Positions 1-6,362 of a stretch of 7,636 nucleotides of DNA are shown in pieces. The DNA comes from Bacteroidota bacterium (lineage in GTDB: Bacteria; Bacteroidota; Bacteroidia; Chitinophagales; UBA8649). Position 1 is the stretch's first letter, and every line of letters starts with the position of its first letter. Below the pieces are notes generated by a model. That model was not told the DNA's origin. It saw nothing but the letters and a program-made list of their open reading frames with translations, and did not search any database. The DNA lies in the NCBI GenBank assembly GCA_003447535.1, contig DLYY01000054.1, positions 1 to 7,636 of the forward strand. Reading direction: 5' to 3'. The position numbers and the translations under genes were made by a program.

Positions 1-100
1 TACGACCAAGGTATGCAGAGGCCCGTTCAAAACTCTCACTGGTTGCCCAAATAACATAACTTAAGATGACTATAACAAACACATAGCCTAGGGCTACCAT
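1..100 (-). CDS. N-terminal fragment of a probable Na+/Ca2+ (or Na+/H+) exchanger-type membrane transporter
   Basis: Only the first 33 codons lie in the window; the rest runs off the left edge. The ATG at 98-100 opens a frame with one hydrophobic segment (about residues 2-18), followed by a polar turn and the stretch SFERASAYLGR. From memory, this helix followed by 'FE-A-x-YLGR' resembles the N-terminus of a cation/Ca2+ exchanger subgroup annotated as sodium:calcium antiporter or sodium:proton exchanger, where the next residues usually begin the first alpha-repeat. Those residues are outside the window, so the assignment rests on a short motif. The gene lies 59 bases downstream of the VanZ-like gene on the same strand and may share its transcript. 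There is no Shine-Dalgarno sequence, as is usual in Bacteroidota. It could instead be another multi-pass membrane protein. Confidence 0.5.
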   Translation of the reverse strand, partial: MVALGYVFVIVILSYVIWATSESFERASAYLGR

Positions 101-159
101 AACGATGCTTTACTGAGGTTACCTTTCAAAGGTATGAAGTTATTGAGTAGAGAAGGAAG

Positions 160-591
160 CTAATTTAAACTGTCGCCGAAACGCAACGAGCGCATACTGG
201 CGTAGAAGGATAAGCCCATCGCTATGGTAATTGCTATGACATCCAAGATATCAAACGTACCTGAACCCAGATATTGTGAAAACTCAATACCATAGATAAA
301 AAGAACGCCGATGAGCACCCAGAGAAACTTCATAGAGTTTTTAGCATCCTTCCAAATAACTAGAAAAACATACATCAAAGCAAAAGCCCATAATGCATCA
401 GGAAGTTGGAACAAAACGAATTCCGCAAATCGGGAATCTCCAAGACGATAGGGCATATGAGGCCTCAAGGCATCCATGAAAGGAAACCAGTGATCAAGTA
501 ACAAACCCGGTTTTCGGAAGAAAACATAAATTATGAAGCCAACCAAAAGAGGCAAGAAAACATAGAAAAAAAGTCGATAAAGCTGTCGCAC
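160..591 (-). CDS. Small VanZ-like multi-pass membrane protein
   Basis: The gene encodes 143 residues with about four membrane helices (roughly 6-26, 58-80, 86-104 and 113-132). Helix 3 ends in GIEFSQ (residues 101-106) and is followed by GTFDILD (111-117). This pattern, with Glu and Gln at the end of one helix and then G-T/R-F-D-x-x-D leading into the last helix, is characteristic of VanZ-like proteins. They are small integral membrane proteins of largely unknown function; the founding member is linked to teicoplanin resistance, which should not be assumed here. The start is GTG (589-591), with no in-frame ATG near the beginning of the mature-looking sequence. It lies upstream of the exchanger-like fragment on the same strand and is divergent from the broken phosphatase gene. 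The family call is from motif memory and the function is unknown. Confidence 0.65.
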   Translation of the reverse strand: MRQLYRLFFYVFLPLLVGFIIYVFFRKPGLLLDHWFPFMDALRPHMPYRLGDSRFAEFVLFQLPDALWAFALMYVFLVIWKDAKNSMKFLWVLIGVLFIYGIEFSQYLGSGTFDILDVIAITIAMGLSFYASMRSLRFGDSLN

Positions 592-607
592 GGATAAAAA
601 GCTTACT

Positions 608-635
608 TAAATTTAGGAATTAAATAAGTTACAAA
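608..635 (-). promoter_or_regulatory. Weak candidate Bacteroidota promoter for the VanZ-like gene
   Basis: On the minus strand, TTTG (635-632) is followed after 16 bases by TAAATTTA (615-608), which matches 7 of 8 positions of the Bacteroidota -7 consensus TAnnTTTG. The -7 box ends 16 bases before the GTG start. The spacer is a base shorter than the usual 17-23, and the region is AT-rich, so a chance match is quite possible. Confidence 0.22.
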
Positions 636-657
636 GTCTTATTTATACACAGCCGAC

Positions 658-1284
658 ATGCCACATCCACTTCTAACAGCGGTTGTACTAGATAAAATTA
701 ACATAATACTCAGCGAGAAAAGGCAAGAATCGCTCGACAATCTAGTTGAATATTTACTTCATAGATTATCAAAAGGCGAAAAAGCCTCTATCCTTTTTGT
801 CTGCACTCATAACTCACGACGCAGTCAGTTCAGCCAAGTTTGGGGTCAGTTTGCCGCCGATCATTTTGACCTAGCCCTATAATGTTTCAGCGGAGGTATT
901 GAGGTGACGGCATGTGATTCAAGGACCATTGCTTCACTCAATTGGTCAGGTCAAGCCTTGTCATTGAACACAAAGAACAAGGAGATGATAACCCGCGCTG
1001 CCTTGTTACCGATACGGAGAGTGAGTATTGCATTGTATTCCAATGCTTATAGATGACCTAATTAATCCTTCAGAAAACTTTGTTGCGGTAATGACCTGTG
1101 ACCACGCCGATGAAAATTGCTCCACAATTTTTGGTACTGAGCGCAGAATTCCTATTCGTTATGAGGATCCAAAGGCTTTTGACAATAACTCTCAAAAGCT
1201 GTTATATATGACAATCAATCACGACAAATAGCGACAGAAATGTACTATGTCATGAAAAATAAAAGAGGCACTTTTCCCGACTAA
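658..1284 (+). pseudogene. Disrupted low-molecular-weight protein-tyrosine-phosphatase / arsenate-reductase-like gene
   Basis: Pieces of one roughly 209-residue protein can be read across three frames. The first piece (ATG 658) carries an N-terminal helical region and the phosphatase P-loop CTHNSRRS (Cys49, Arg55), fitting the C-x5-R-S signature. It stops at TAA 880-882, but the same frame continues directly with CFSGGIEVTACDSRTIASL. The reading then shifts near 937-945 to a second frame (VIEHKEQGDDNPRCLV through CIVF, ending at 1040). It shifts again at about 1040 to a third (DDLINPSENFVAVMTCDHAD through IPIRYEDPKAFDN), and near 1196-1198 back to the original frame (YDNQSRQIATEMYYVM), ending at TAA 1282-1284. 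All three shifts have the same sign (-1, or equivalently +2), so the first and last frames agree. Intact relatives are cytoplasmic phosphatase- or ArsC-like proteins of about 200 residues. Retained order and readable sequence suggest recent inactivation. The stop lies 9 bases before the end of the convergent PLP-enzyme gene. Confidence 0.85.
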
Positions 1285-1293
1285 GCACTGAAG

Positions 1294-2538
1294 CTAGACC
1301 TTCTCCAAGGATTGTGCAACATCATTGATCAAATCCTCATGGTGCTCAACCCCAATCGATAAACGAATTAAGGCATCTGATATATTGAGATCCGCTAAAT
1401 GCTCTTCGGATACCCCTGCATGGGTCATCGTCTTGGGATGCTGTGCAAGGCTTTCAGTACCGCCTAAACTCACCGCTAACTTGATGAGTTCAAGATGATC
1501 TAAGAATCGGAAAGCTTCTTCCTCCCCGCCTTTAATATAGAAGGATATCATAGCCCCACTTCCTGTAAAATGTCGCTTATATAAGGCATATTCCGGACTA
1601 CCCTCCTCCAAAAGTCCCAGGTAATTGACTTTGGCAACTTTTGGATGGTTTTTGAGGTAGTTGGCGACTTCAATAGCATTTCTCTGTTGCTGTTCCATGC
1701 GCAGTTTAAGAGTCTCCAAGCTTCGCATTAGTAACCAACCCGTCCAAGGACCCGCCATATTGCCGAGGAACGTTCGCAAGGTTTTAACTCGTGTTATGAG
1801 CGCCTTGCTACCCAGAACGGCCCCTGCAATCAAATCGCTGTGCCCGCCGATATACTTTGTTGCTGAATACATCACCAAGTCAGCACCCAAGGAGAGAGGG
1901 TGTTGCCACAGGGGTCCCATATAGGTATTATCCACCGCGACTACAACTTCGTGATTTGCTGAGAAGGCATCCGCAACGCGGCGACATGCTTCGATATCGA
2001 TAATCGTATTCGTTGGATTTGCCGGGCTTTCAACATAGACTAACTTCAGGTTCTCTGCATGCCCTGAATCGTTTACAAGTGCCATGATCTCCTCTTCGGA
2101 TTGACCTGCTTGAAAACCCAGAGTGTGAATCCCAAGAGAAGGTAAAAAGTGATGGATAAAGTGATCAGTTCCGCCATAGACTGGGTGGCTGTACAAAATC
2201 AGATCACCAGGTTTAAGAAACTCCAATAAAACTGTCGTTATCGCCGACATACCACTTTCAAAAATGGCGCAATCCTCAGCCTTATCCCATAGACACAATC
2301 GATTTTCTAATATCTCTAAATCGGGGTTGTTAATTCGGCTGTATATCAGCCCCAATTCTTCATTAGGCAACTGTTCACGCTTACCATAAGCAACTTCAAA
2401 GAATGCCTTTCCCTCTTGCGCATTCTTAAATACAAAAGTGGATGTCTGAAAAATGGGGCATTTTATAGAGCCTTCCGAAAGCTCTGGTTTATACCCATAA
2501 GACATCATTAAACTCTCAGGACGCATATTTTCTTTCAT
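1294..2538 (-). CDS. Cystathionine gamma-synthase-family PLP-dependent enzyme
   Basis: A 414-residue cytoplasmic enzyme of the trans-sulfuration (Cys/Met metabolism) PLP family, close to the usual 380-430 length. Visible motifs are YSRINNP (67-73), where Tyr and Arg normally bind the PLP phosphate of the neighbouring subunit; ESGMSA (94-99); VYGGT (120-124); VESPANPT (169-176); VDNTY (202-206), with the Asp that pairs with the PLP nitrogen; YSATKYIGGHSD (224-235), with Schiff-base Lys228; SLGGTESLAQHP (357-368); and IRLSIGVE (391-398), whose Arg binds the substrate carboxylate. Members act as cystathionine gamma-synthase, cystathionine gamma-lyase or methionine gamma-lyase. The position equivalent to the methionine gamma-lyase active-site Cys is Gly in VYGGT, which points away from a classical methionine gamma-lyase. 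I chose ATG 2536-2538, which gives MKENMRPES as the N-terminus; the frame extends upstream only to a TTG at 2572-2574. A TACATTTA box (2588-2581) could be its -7 element, but no -33 element is visible. Exact substrate is undetermined. Confidence 0.9.
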   Translation of the reverse strand: MKENMRPESLMMSYGYKPELSEGSIKCPIFQTSTFVFKNAQEGKAFFEVAYGKREQLPNEELGLIYSRINNPDLEILENRLCLWDKAEDCAIFESGMSAITTVLLEFLKPGDLILYSHPVYGGTDHFIHHFLPSLGIHTLGFQAGQSEEEIMALVNDSGHAENLKLVYVESPANPTNTIIDIEACRRVADAFSANHEVVVAVDNTYMGPLWQHPLSLGADLVMYSATKYIGGHSDLIAGAVLGSKALITRVKTLRTFLGNMAGPWTGWLLMRSLETLKLRMEQQQRNAIEVANYLKNHPKVAKVNYLGLLEEGSPEYALYKRHFTGSGAMISFYIKGGEEEAFRFLDHLELIKLAVSLGGTESLAQHPKTMTHAGVSEEHLADLNISDALIRLSIGVEHHEDLINDVAQSLEKV

Positions 2539-2672
2539 AGCTTGGTTTTTAAATGGGGGTTGATGCCTATGCAACTATGTTAAATGTACGTTAAAACTCC
2601 TACAGGGTCTTGATACTTGCGATCACGAAGGAACCTAATCCCTCAACGAGGTGTTTAAATATTGTGTATGCA

Positions 2673-3518
2673 ATGAATTACCTTTTAGATAAGCTTGACC
2701 CAATCGCAAAAATTTTGCTATCTCCCAGCGTCAAAAAGCGGATGGAGAAGGGCTTTGTGAGCTTTGCCCTTTTTGCTTTTTTAGTGCACCTAGCCCTTTA
2801 CATTCTTAACAATTATGTAGCGCTTAATCTGCCGTCAACACTTTTTTCAAGCCCGCTGCAAATACTCTACACGCCCTTTTCTGTGGTTTTGGTTGCTGAA
2901 ATCTACCTTTTGGTCTACTATCTGCCCTCCTCATTCGGACGATCTATGGGCAAGCAAATTGAAATCATTGCCTTGATTGAGATTAGGACGGTGTTTAAAG
3001 ATTTGGATAACACGTCAACTTGGCCTTGGGAGGCTGCCTTTTTCCCACATATATTGTCAGCCCTGTTACTTAGCGGCATTCTAGTAGTCTTCTACAGGGT
3101 TCTCCCTCAGCAAGTAGCGCGTATGGAAGAAGACGACCTTCAACACTTTGTGCGATTTAAGCGCGTCTTGGCAGCAGCGCTTATGTTGTTTTTATTGGTG
3201 CTCAGTGCCTACGCGCTTTCCCTATGGAGTTATGATATAGTCATCCATCCCGACCACCTAAGAATGGATCCAAATACAGTCTTCTACACAGAATTTTTTA
3301 CCACATTGATTCTCGTAGATGTTTTAATCTTGGTCGTCTCTTTGCGGTACTTGCACGACTTTGGCCAAGTTATACGTAACTCAGGATTTATTGTCGCCAC
3401 GGTTATGCTTCGCAGAGCACTTGGCATTGAACCTTGGCATGCCCTTGCTTATGAGGTAAATGCTGCGATACTTGCCGTATTAATGGTATTGATTCAACGC
3501 TACCTTCCCCGACGATAG
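2673..3518 (+). CDS. Multi-pass inner-membrane protein of unknown family
   Basis: The protein has 281 residues from the ATG at 2673; the frame is open back to a TTG at 2610, but the extra 21 residues look non-coding. It starts with a short amphipathic segment, MNYLLDKLDPIAKILL, then has about six hydrophobic helices (roughly 29-48, 61-80, 116-138, 163-185, 205-226 and 250-276). Between helices 2 and 3 is a charged stretch, SSFGRSMGKQIEIIALIEIR, then TVFKDL; it has the feel of a conserved cytoplasmic linker, but I cannot name the family. The loop after helix 3 is acidic (RMEEDDLQHF). It is the first of three same-strand genes, 48 bases before the next one, and is divergent from the PLP enzyme gene with a 134-base spacer. 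Channel-like or transporter-like roles are possible, but nothing in the sequence proves either. Confidence 0.75.
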   Translation: MNYLLDKLDPIAKILLSPSVKKRMEKGFVSFALFAFLVHLALYILNNYVALNLPSTLFSSPLQILYTPFSVVLVAEIYLLVYYLPSSFGRSMGKQIEIIALIEIRTVFKDLDNTSTWPWEAAFFPHILSALLLSGILVVFYRVLPQQVARMEEDDLQHFVRFKRVLAAALMLFLLVLSAYALSLWSYDIVIHPDHLRMDPNTVFYTEFFTTLILVDVLILVVSLRYLHDFGQVIRNSGFIVATVMLRRALGIEPWHALAYEVNAAILAVLMVLIQRYLPRR

Positions 3519-3566
3519 AAGACATGATAGGCTGACGTAAAGAGGAAAAAAGCGTACCTTCAAAGT

Positions 3567-4127
3567 ATGGCTAGGGACAAAAAAATCGCGGTTTTTTTCT
3601 ACTTCTTTATCATCCTATTGTTCGCTCAATTTGCCTATGGATTAGTGGTGCGAGAGTGCTATCCTGGATTTATGATGCCTGGATTTTCAAGGATTGACAA
3701 CGATGGGAAAGAATACGTAACCTATGACCACATCCTTTGGTATGAAACAGAGCAAGCACAACGAGACACCATAAACCTTGTTGACTTCTCAAGTCCACTA
3801 TCAAAAATCGCCCTTGGCCGTGCTATTGATTTAGCATTCTTCCCCACATCGATCCAAGAGACCTATAACGATTCTCAAAAAAAATACTACCGTATTATCA
3901 AGGCATTGATCGGGGAAAAATCCTACCAGCGCATCATCATTAGCGTAAGGAATCCCAAAATGAGCCAAGAGCAAATCGACGAATTTTCCGCTTGGGTGAA
4001 AGCGAGAATTATTCTGCAACGACATGTTGACGTGGAACGTGTACACGTTGAAAAAATATCGATAACTCGAGACTTTGTATCGGGTGACACCCTTAGTACC
4101 GCTTTATTAAATGAATATGATTTTTAG
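3567..4127 (+). CDS. Single-pass membrane-anchored protein of unknown function, coupled to the HTTM-DCC gene
   Basis: A 186-residue protein with one strong N-terminal hydrophobic helix (about 7-27, IAVFFYFFIILLFAQFAYGL) preceded by Arg and two Lys, so it is probably an uncleaved anchor or signal peptide with a roughly 155-residue domain outside the cytoplasm. The soluble part has a Tyr- and Asp-rich start (about 41-60), then alternating charged and hydrophobic stretches. One of these, QRIIISVRNPKMSQEQIDEF (120-139), looks like a strand followed by a helix. The only Cys is Cys31, just after the helix. I do not recognise the family. The gene ends at TAG 4125-4127, 17 bases inside the next gene, whose ATG is at 4111. 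That overlap implies translational coupling and a job connected with the HTTM-DCC protein, perhaps as a periplasmic subunit. Confidence 0.75.
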   Translation: MARDKKIAVFFYFFIILLFAQFAYGLVVRECYPGFMMPGFSRIDNDGKEYVTYDHILWYETEQAQRDTINLVDFSSPLSKIALGRAIDLAFFPTSIQETYNDSQKKYYRIIKALIGEKSYQRIIISVRNPKMSQEQIDEFSAWVKARIILQRHVDVERVHVEKISITRDFVSGDTLSTALLNEYDF

Positions 4128-5565
4128 TGCATTTCATACTATACATAAGCGCTTTAAGCATTGGATATTCAATGCCTACCCAACCAATGTGCACCAGCTA
4201 GGGCTGTATCGAATCCTCTTCGCCTCAGCGATTATATTCCTCATTGGCGTTCCTCAATACAGCGTCAAAATAGCCGCCTTCCCAGCTGGGGTGTTTAACC
4301 CGCCCCCTTTCTTTTCCTTTTTCTTTTCGGACATTCCGCCATTGTGGTACTTCCAGTGGACGGATGGTTTAATCTGCTTAGGGTTTTTATTTGTTCTATT
4401 AGGTCTATTTACGCGAAGCGCTGGAGTGATTACGGCACTCTTAATCATCGTAAACAACGGATTTATCTTTAGCACAGGAAAGATTGACCATTCGTTTCTG
4501 GTGTGGTTTACCCTATTTATACTATCCTTTTCAGGATGGGGAAATGCATTTAGCATCGATAGTGTTATTCGGAAGAAAACGCGTAGTCGAGAGAACAACT
4601 GGATTATATCCCTGCTTTCATTGAGTATAGGATTTAGCTTTTTTACAGCTGGGATGATTAAATTTTTATCAGGCTGGTTGAGTCTATCCGAGTCCATGTT
4701 ACGAGCCTTTTACCTCAGAAACTTTTACATCCAGCAGAAACAAGACTACCTCGCCCCCTATTTTGAAAATTTCACTTTTCAGCCTTTCTGGGAATTGGGT
4801 GACTGGTTTACCATCGTTTTTGAAGTAGGGTTTTTGCTTGTTGTATTCATCCCCGCACTCTTTCGATTCTACACCCTTCTAGCGCTATTTTTCCATGGTT
4901 TTGTTCTTCTTATGATGAATATTGGCTTTGATACATTTATTCCGATGTATCTGCTGTTTTGGATTCCATTGATCGACACCACAAGAGCACAAAAAACCTT
5001 TGAGGTTTGGACGAAAAACAAAAAGAAGATTCTTGGAATCGCGATGTTGCTTGTGGGGATTTATGGAGTTAACTGGTGGCTAAAAGATGCTGAGAGCCTC
5101 CCCTTGAGTGACCTATTAATCTTTACCGGTCTTCTTGGAAGTCTATTTATCCTATTGGTACGCCCCCATTTAATCTTCCAGGAAGTAAGCAAGCCGAATG
5201 AGGCGAAGATCATTATGTTCGACGGCGTTTGTAATCTCTGCAATGGCTTTGTACAATTTGTAATCCAAAGAGATAAACATGCCGTATTCAAATTTCAACC
5301 GCTACAGGACTCTACCTCTGACGACACCGACTTGCAGAGTATTATCCTTGTTAAAGACGGAGAGAATCTGAATAAGTCAAAAGCATTTCTCGAGATCGTC
5401 AGAAACCTTCATGGGTTTTGGCCTTACCTCTACATTACCGTTATTATCCCAAGACCTATCCGTGATGCGGTTTATGTCTTTGTTGCCAATAATCGATATA
5501 AATGGTTCGGCAAACAGGATACGTGTATGATTCCCACAAAGGAGCTAAAAGATCGGTTTCTTTAA
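4111..5565 (+). CDS. HTTM membrane protein fused to a C-terminal DCC (DUF393) thiol-disulfide oxidoreductase-like domain
   Basis: A 484-residue two-domain protein. Residues 1-350 form a multi-pass domain with HTTM features (related to vitamin K-dependent gamma-carboxylase): LGLYRILF near 30-37, FFTAGMIKFLSGW (177-189) and LFFHGFVLLMMNIGFDTF (259-276). From memory, FFTAGMIKFLSGW lines up with the human carboxylase segment that contains the catalytic base, with Lys184 in the equivalent place. HTTM proteins in bacteria are mostly uncharacterised. Residues 366-484 form a DCC domain, with MFDGVCNLCN at 369-378 (Cys374 and Cys377 as a CxxC), then VQFVIQRDKH, FKFQPLQ and a C-terminal NRYKWFGKQDTCMIPT containing Cys472. 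DCC domains are named for the Asp and two Cys of this motif and are thought to act in thiol redox chemistry. The start overlaps the upstream gene by 17 bases; a second ATG at 4117 would reduce this to 11. Domain calls are firm, but the reaction is unknown. Confidence 0.85.
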   Translation: MNMIFSAFHTIHKRFKHWIFNAYPTNVHQLGLYRILFASAIIFLIGVPQYSVKIAAFPAGVFNPPPFFSFFFSDIPPLWYFQWTDGLICLGFLFVLLGLFTRSAGVITALLIIVNNGFIFSTGKIDHSFLVWFTLFILSFSGWGNAFSIDSVIRKKTRSRENNWIISLLSLSIGFSFFTAGMIKFLSGWLSLSESMLRAFYLRNFYIQQKQDYLAPYFENFTFQPFWELGDWFTIVFEVGFLLVVFIPALFRFYTLLALFFHGFVLLMMNIGFDTFIPMYLLFWIPLIDTTRAQKTFEVWTKNKKKILGIAMLLVGIYGVNWWLKDAESLPLSDLLIFTGLLGSLFILLVRPHLIFQEVSKPNEAKIIMFDGVCNLCNGFVQFVIQRDKHAVFKFQPLQDSTSDDTDLQSIILVKDGENLNKSKAFLEIVRNLHGFWPYLYITVIIPRPIRDAVYVFVANNRYKWFGKQDTCMIPTKELKDRFL

Positions 5566-5740
5566 AAGCGAGCGATTCGAAGCGTTTAATGCAATGATTC
5601 AACAGATTCAGAAAATCAACGGATACATTGAAATTCTTAATGTTGGTTGTATCCTCTCTCGGCGAATCGGTTACTTCTTGAGAAAAGATGAGAAGAGGTA
5701 AAAAAGTAAAAAGAAGAACGAAGGATGTCCTCAACCGCAT
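5456..5740 (-). CDS. Possible small secreted protein or gene remnant (antisense to the end of the HTTM-DCC gene)
   Basis: The ATG at 5738-5740 opens a 94-residue frame with a good Bacteroidota-type signal peptide: basic MRLR, a hydrophobic core, then LLIFSQ with a likely cleavage around residues 19-21. About 40 polar residues follow (EVTDSPREDTTN, then FNVSVDFLNLL), which look protein-like. The last 110 bases (5456-5565) lie antisense to the C-terminus of the HTTM-DCC gene, and their translation (YPVCRTIYIDYWQQRH) looks like random antisense reading. The simplest view is a short secreted protein, or the 5' part of a gene whose 3' end was lost when this junction formed. I do not recognise any family, and a chance frame cannot be excluded. 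Confidence 0.35.
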   Translation of the reverse strand: MRLRTSFVLLFTFLPLLIFSQEVTDSPREDTTNIKNFNVSVDFLNLLNHCIKRFESLAFKETDLLAPLWESYTYPVCRTIYIDYWQQRHKPHHG

Positions 5741-5751
5741 AAAAAGAGTAT

Positions 5752-5784
5752 TAAAGTTATCTGCTTAAAAGTATTACCATACAA
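5752..5784 (-). promoter_or_regulatory. Candidate Bacteroidota promoter for the small secreted ORF
   Basis: On the minus strand TTG (5784-5782) is followed after 22 bases by TAACTTTA (5759-5752). This fits the flavobacterial pattern TTG-N17-23-TAnnTTTG, with 7 of 8 bases in the -7 box. The box ends only 11 bases before the ATG at 5740, so the leader would be just a few bases long. The match is suggestive but could be chance in AT-rich DNA. Confidence 0.25.
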
Positions 5785-5814
5785 TTGAGACCTTTTAGAA
5801 AGCTTAGTCCTTAT

Positions 5815-6120
5815 CTATTGCTCTAACAACTCTTCACATCTTTCTTCCTCAACGAAAGGTAGATTTAACCATATATCAACAAGCTGTTCGCTCACTTCGG
5901 GACATCGGTCTGCTCCTTTATAATGAAACATATCTCCATCTGCATAACAATCTGGAAATCTGTCTTCAAAGTCCTTCATAAACGTGCAAATTTCTTCGCT
6001 TGTTTTGAGCTCTTTATAAGCATCAACCTTCTGCTTACCGCACTCACAGAGGCTATTGTTGGAATGATTACATGCAACAGAACTTGACAAAACTAATCCG
6101 ACGAAAAACAACCCTTTCAT
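5815..6120 (-). CDS. Small cysteine-rich lipoprotein of unknown function
   Basis: A 101-residue protein from the ATG at 6118-6120. The N-terminus MKGLFFVGLVLSSSVAC is a short lipoprotein signal with Cys17 as the likely lipidated residue (lipobox SVAC), so the mature protein of about 85 residues should be anchored in the envelope. The mature part holds six further cysteines (25, 27, 45, 58, 73, 95), enough for three disulfides or a metal site, and is acidic with a Glu-rich C-terminus (EEERCEELLEQ). The frame is open upstream into the tRNA gene, but only this start gives a proper lipoprotein signal; a second ATG at 6132 would add four residues. The gene lies downstream of tRNA-Asp, separated from it by a strong terminator, so it probably has its own promoter in 6121-6240, where I see no good -33/-7 pair. 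I do not recognise the family. Confidence 0.65.
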   Translation of the reverse strand: MKGLFFVGLVLSSSVACNHSNNSLCECGKQKVDAYKELKTSEEICTFMKDFEDRFPDCYADGDMFHYKGADRCPEVSEQLVDIWLNLPFVEEERCEELLEQ

Positions 6121-6240
6121 ATGACCTAGCATGGTTAACACACAATAATGATAGATAATATTATCCGTTTTTAGCTTAGAATGTGGTTGCGTAAGACTTT
6201 TTGATTTTACTCCGCATTTAATGATGAGAGTAAAGGGCAT

Positions 6241-6265
6241 AAAAAAAGGGAAACCTAAGCTTCCC
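6241..6265 (-). terminator. Intrinsic terminator downstream of tRNA-Asp
   Basis: On the minus strand the sequence is GGGAAGC, loop TTAG, GTTTCCC, followed directly by seven T. The stem is 7 base pairs (one G-U) with a four-base loop. It starts 16 bases after the tRNA 3' end, so it should end the tRNA transcript and isolate it from the lipoprotein gene. Confidence 0.8.
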
Positions 6266-6281
6266 CATTTTTGATTGAGTG

Positions 6282-6355
6282 CGGTCTGGACGGGATTCGA
6301 ACCCGCGACCCCATGCGTGACAGGCATGTATTCTAACCAGCTGAACTACCAGACC
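6282..6355 (-). tRNA. tRNA-Asp (anticodon GUC)
   Basis: The minus strand folds as a complete 74-base tRNA. The acceptor stem is GGTCTGG (6355-6349) with CCAGACC (6289-6283) and discriminator G (6282). The D arm contains TTCAGCTGGTTAGAA. The anticodon stem CATGC/GCATG carries loop CTGTCAC, giving anticodon GTC. The T arm is CGGG-TTCGAAT-CCCG. G at the discriminator position and G at the first base fit bacterial tRNA-Asp. The CCA end is not encoded (GC follows), so it must be added by CCA-transferase. It is a stand-alone tRNA here, divergent from the metalloprotease gene and followed by its own terminator. Confidence 0.97.
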
Positions 6356-6362
6356 TTTTCCA

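Noticed and set aside
1661..1924. Plus-strand open frame of 87 codons
   Set aside because: It lies wholly inside the well-supported PLP enzyme gene on the other strand; the translation has no recognisable motif.
3831..4046. Minus-strand open frame of 71 codons
   Set aside because: It is antisense to the single-pass membrane protein gene, with no signal or motif.
4254..4697. Minus-strand open frame of 147 codons
   Set aside because: It is fully antisense to the HTTM domain; its Lys/Asn-rich, low-complexity translation is typical of the reverse of a hydrophobic gene.
5061..5291. Minus-strand open frame of 76 codons
   Set aside because: It is antisense to the HTTM-DCC gene, including the conserved CxxC region; no independent support.
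5594..5701. Plus-strand open frame of 35 codons starting MIQQIQKINGYIEIL, open upstream to about 5542
   Set aside because: It is antisense to the signal-peptide ORF, which looks more like a protein N-terminus. It is short, has no family and no promoter. It remains a weak alternative.
6121..6327. Upstream extension of the lipoprotein frame through the terminator and tRNA
   Set aside because: The extension is on the same strand as tRNA-Asp and reads through it; only the ATG at 6120 gives a lipoprotein signal.
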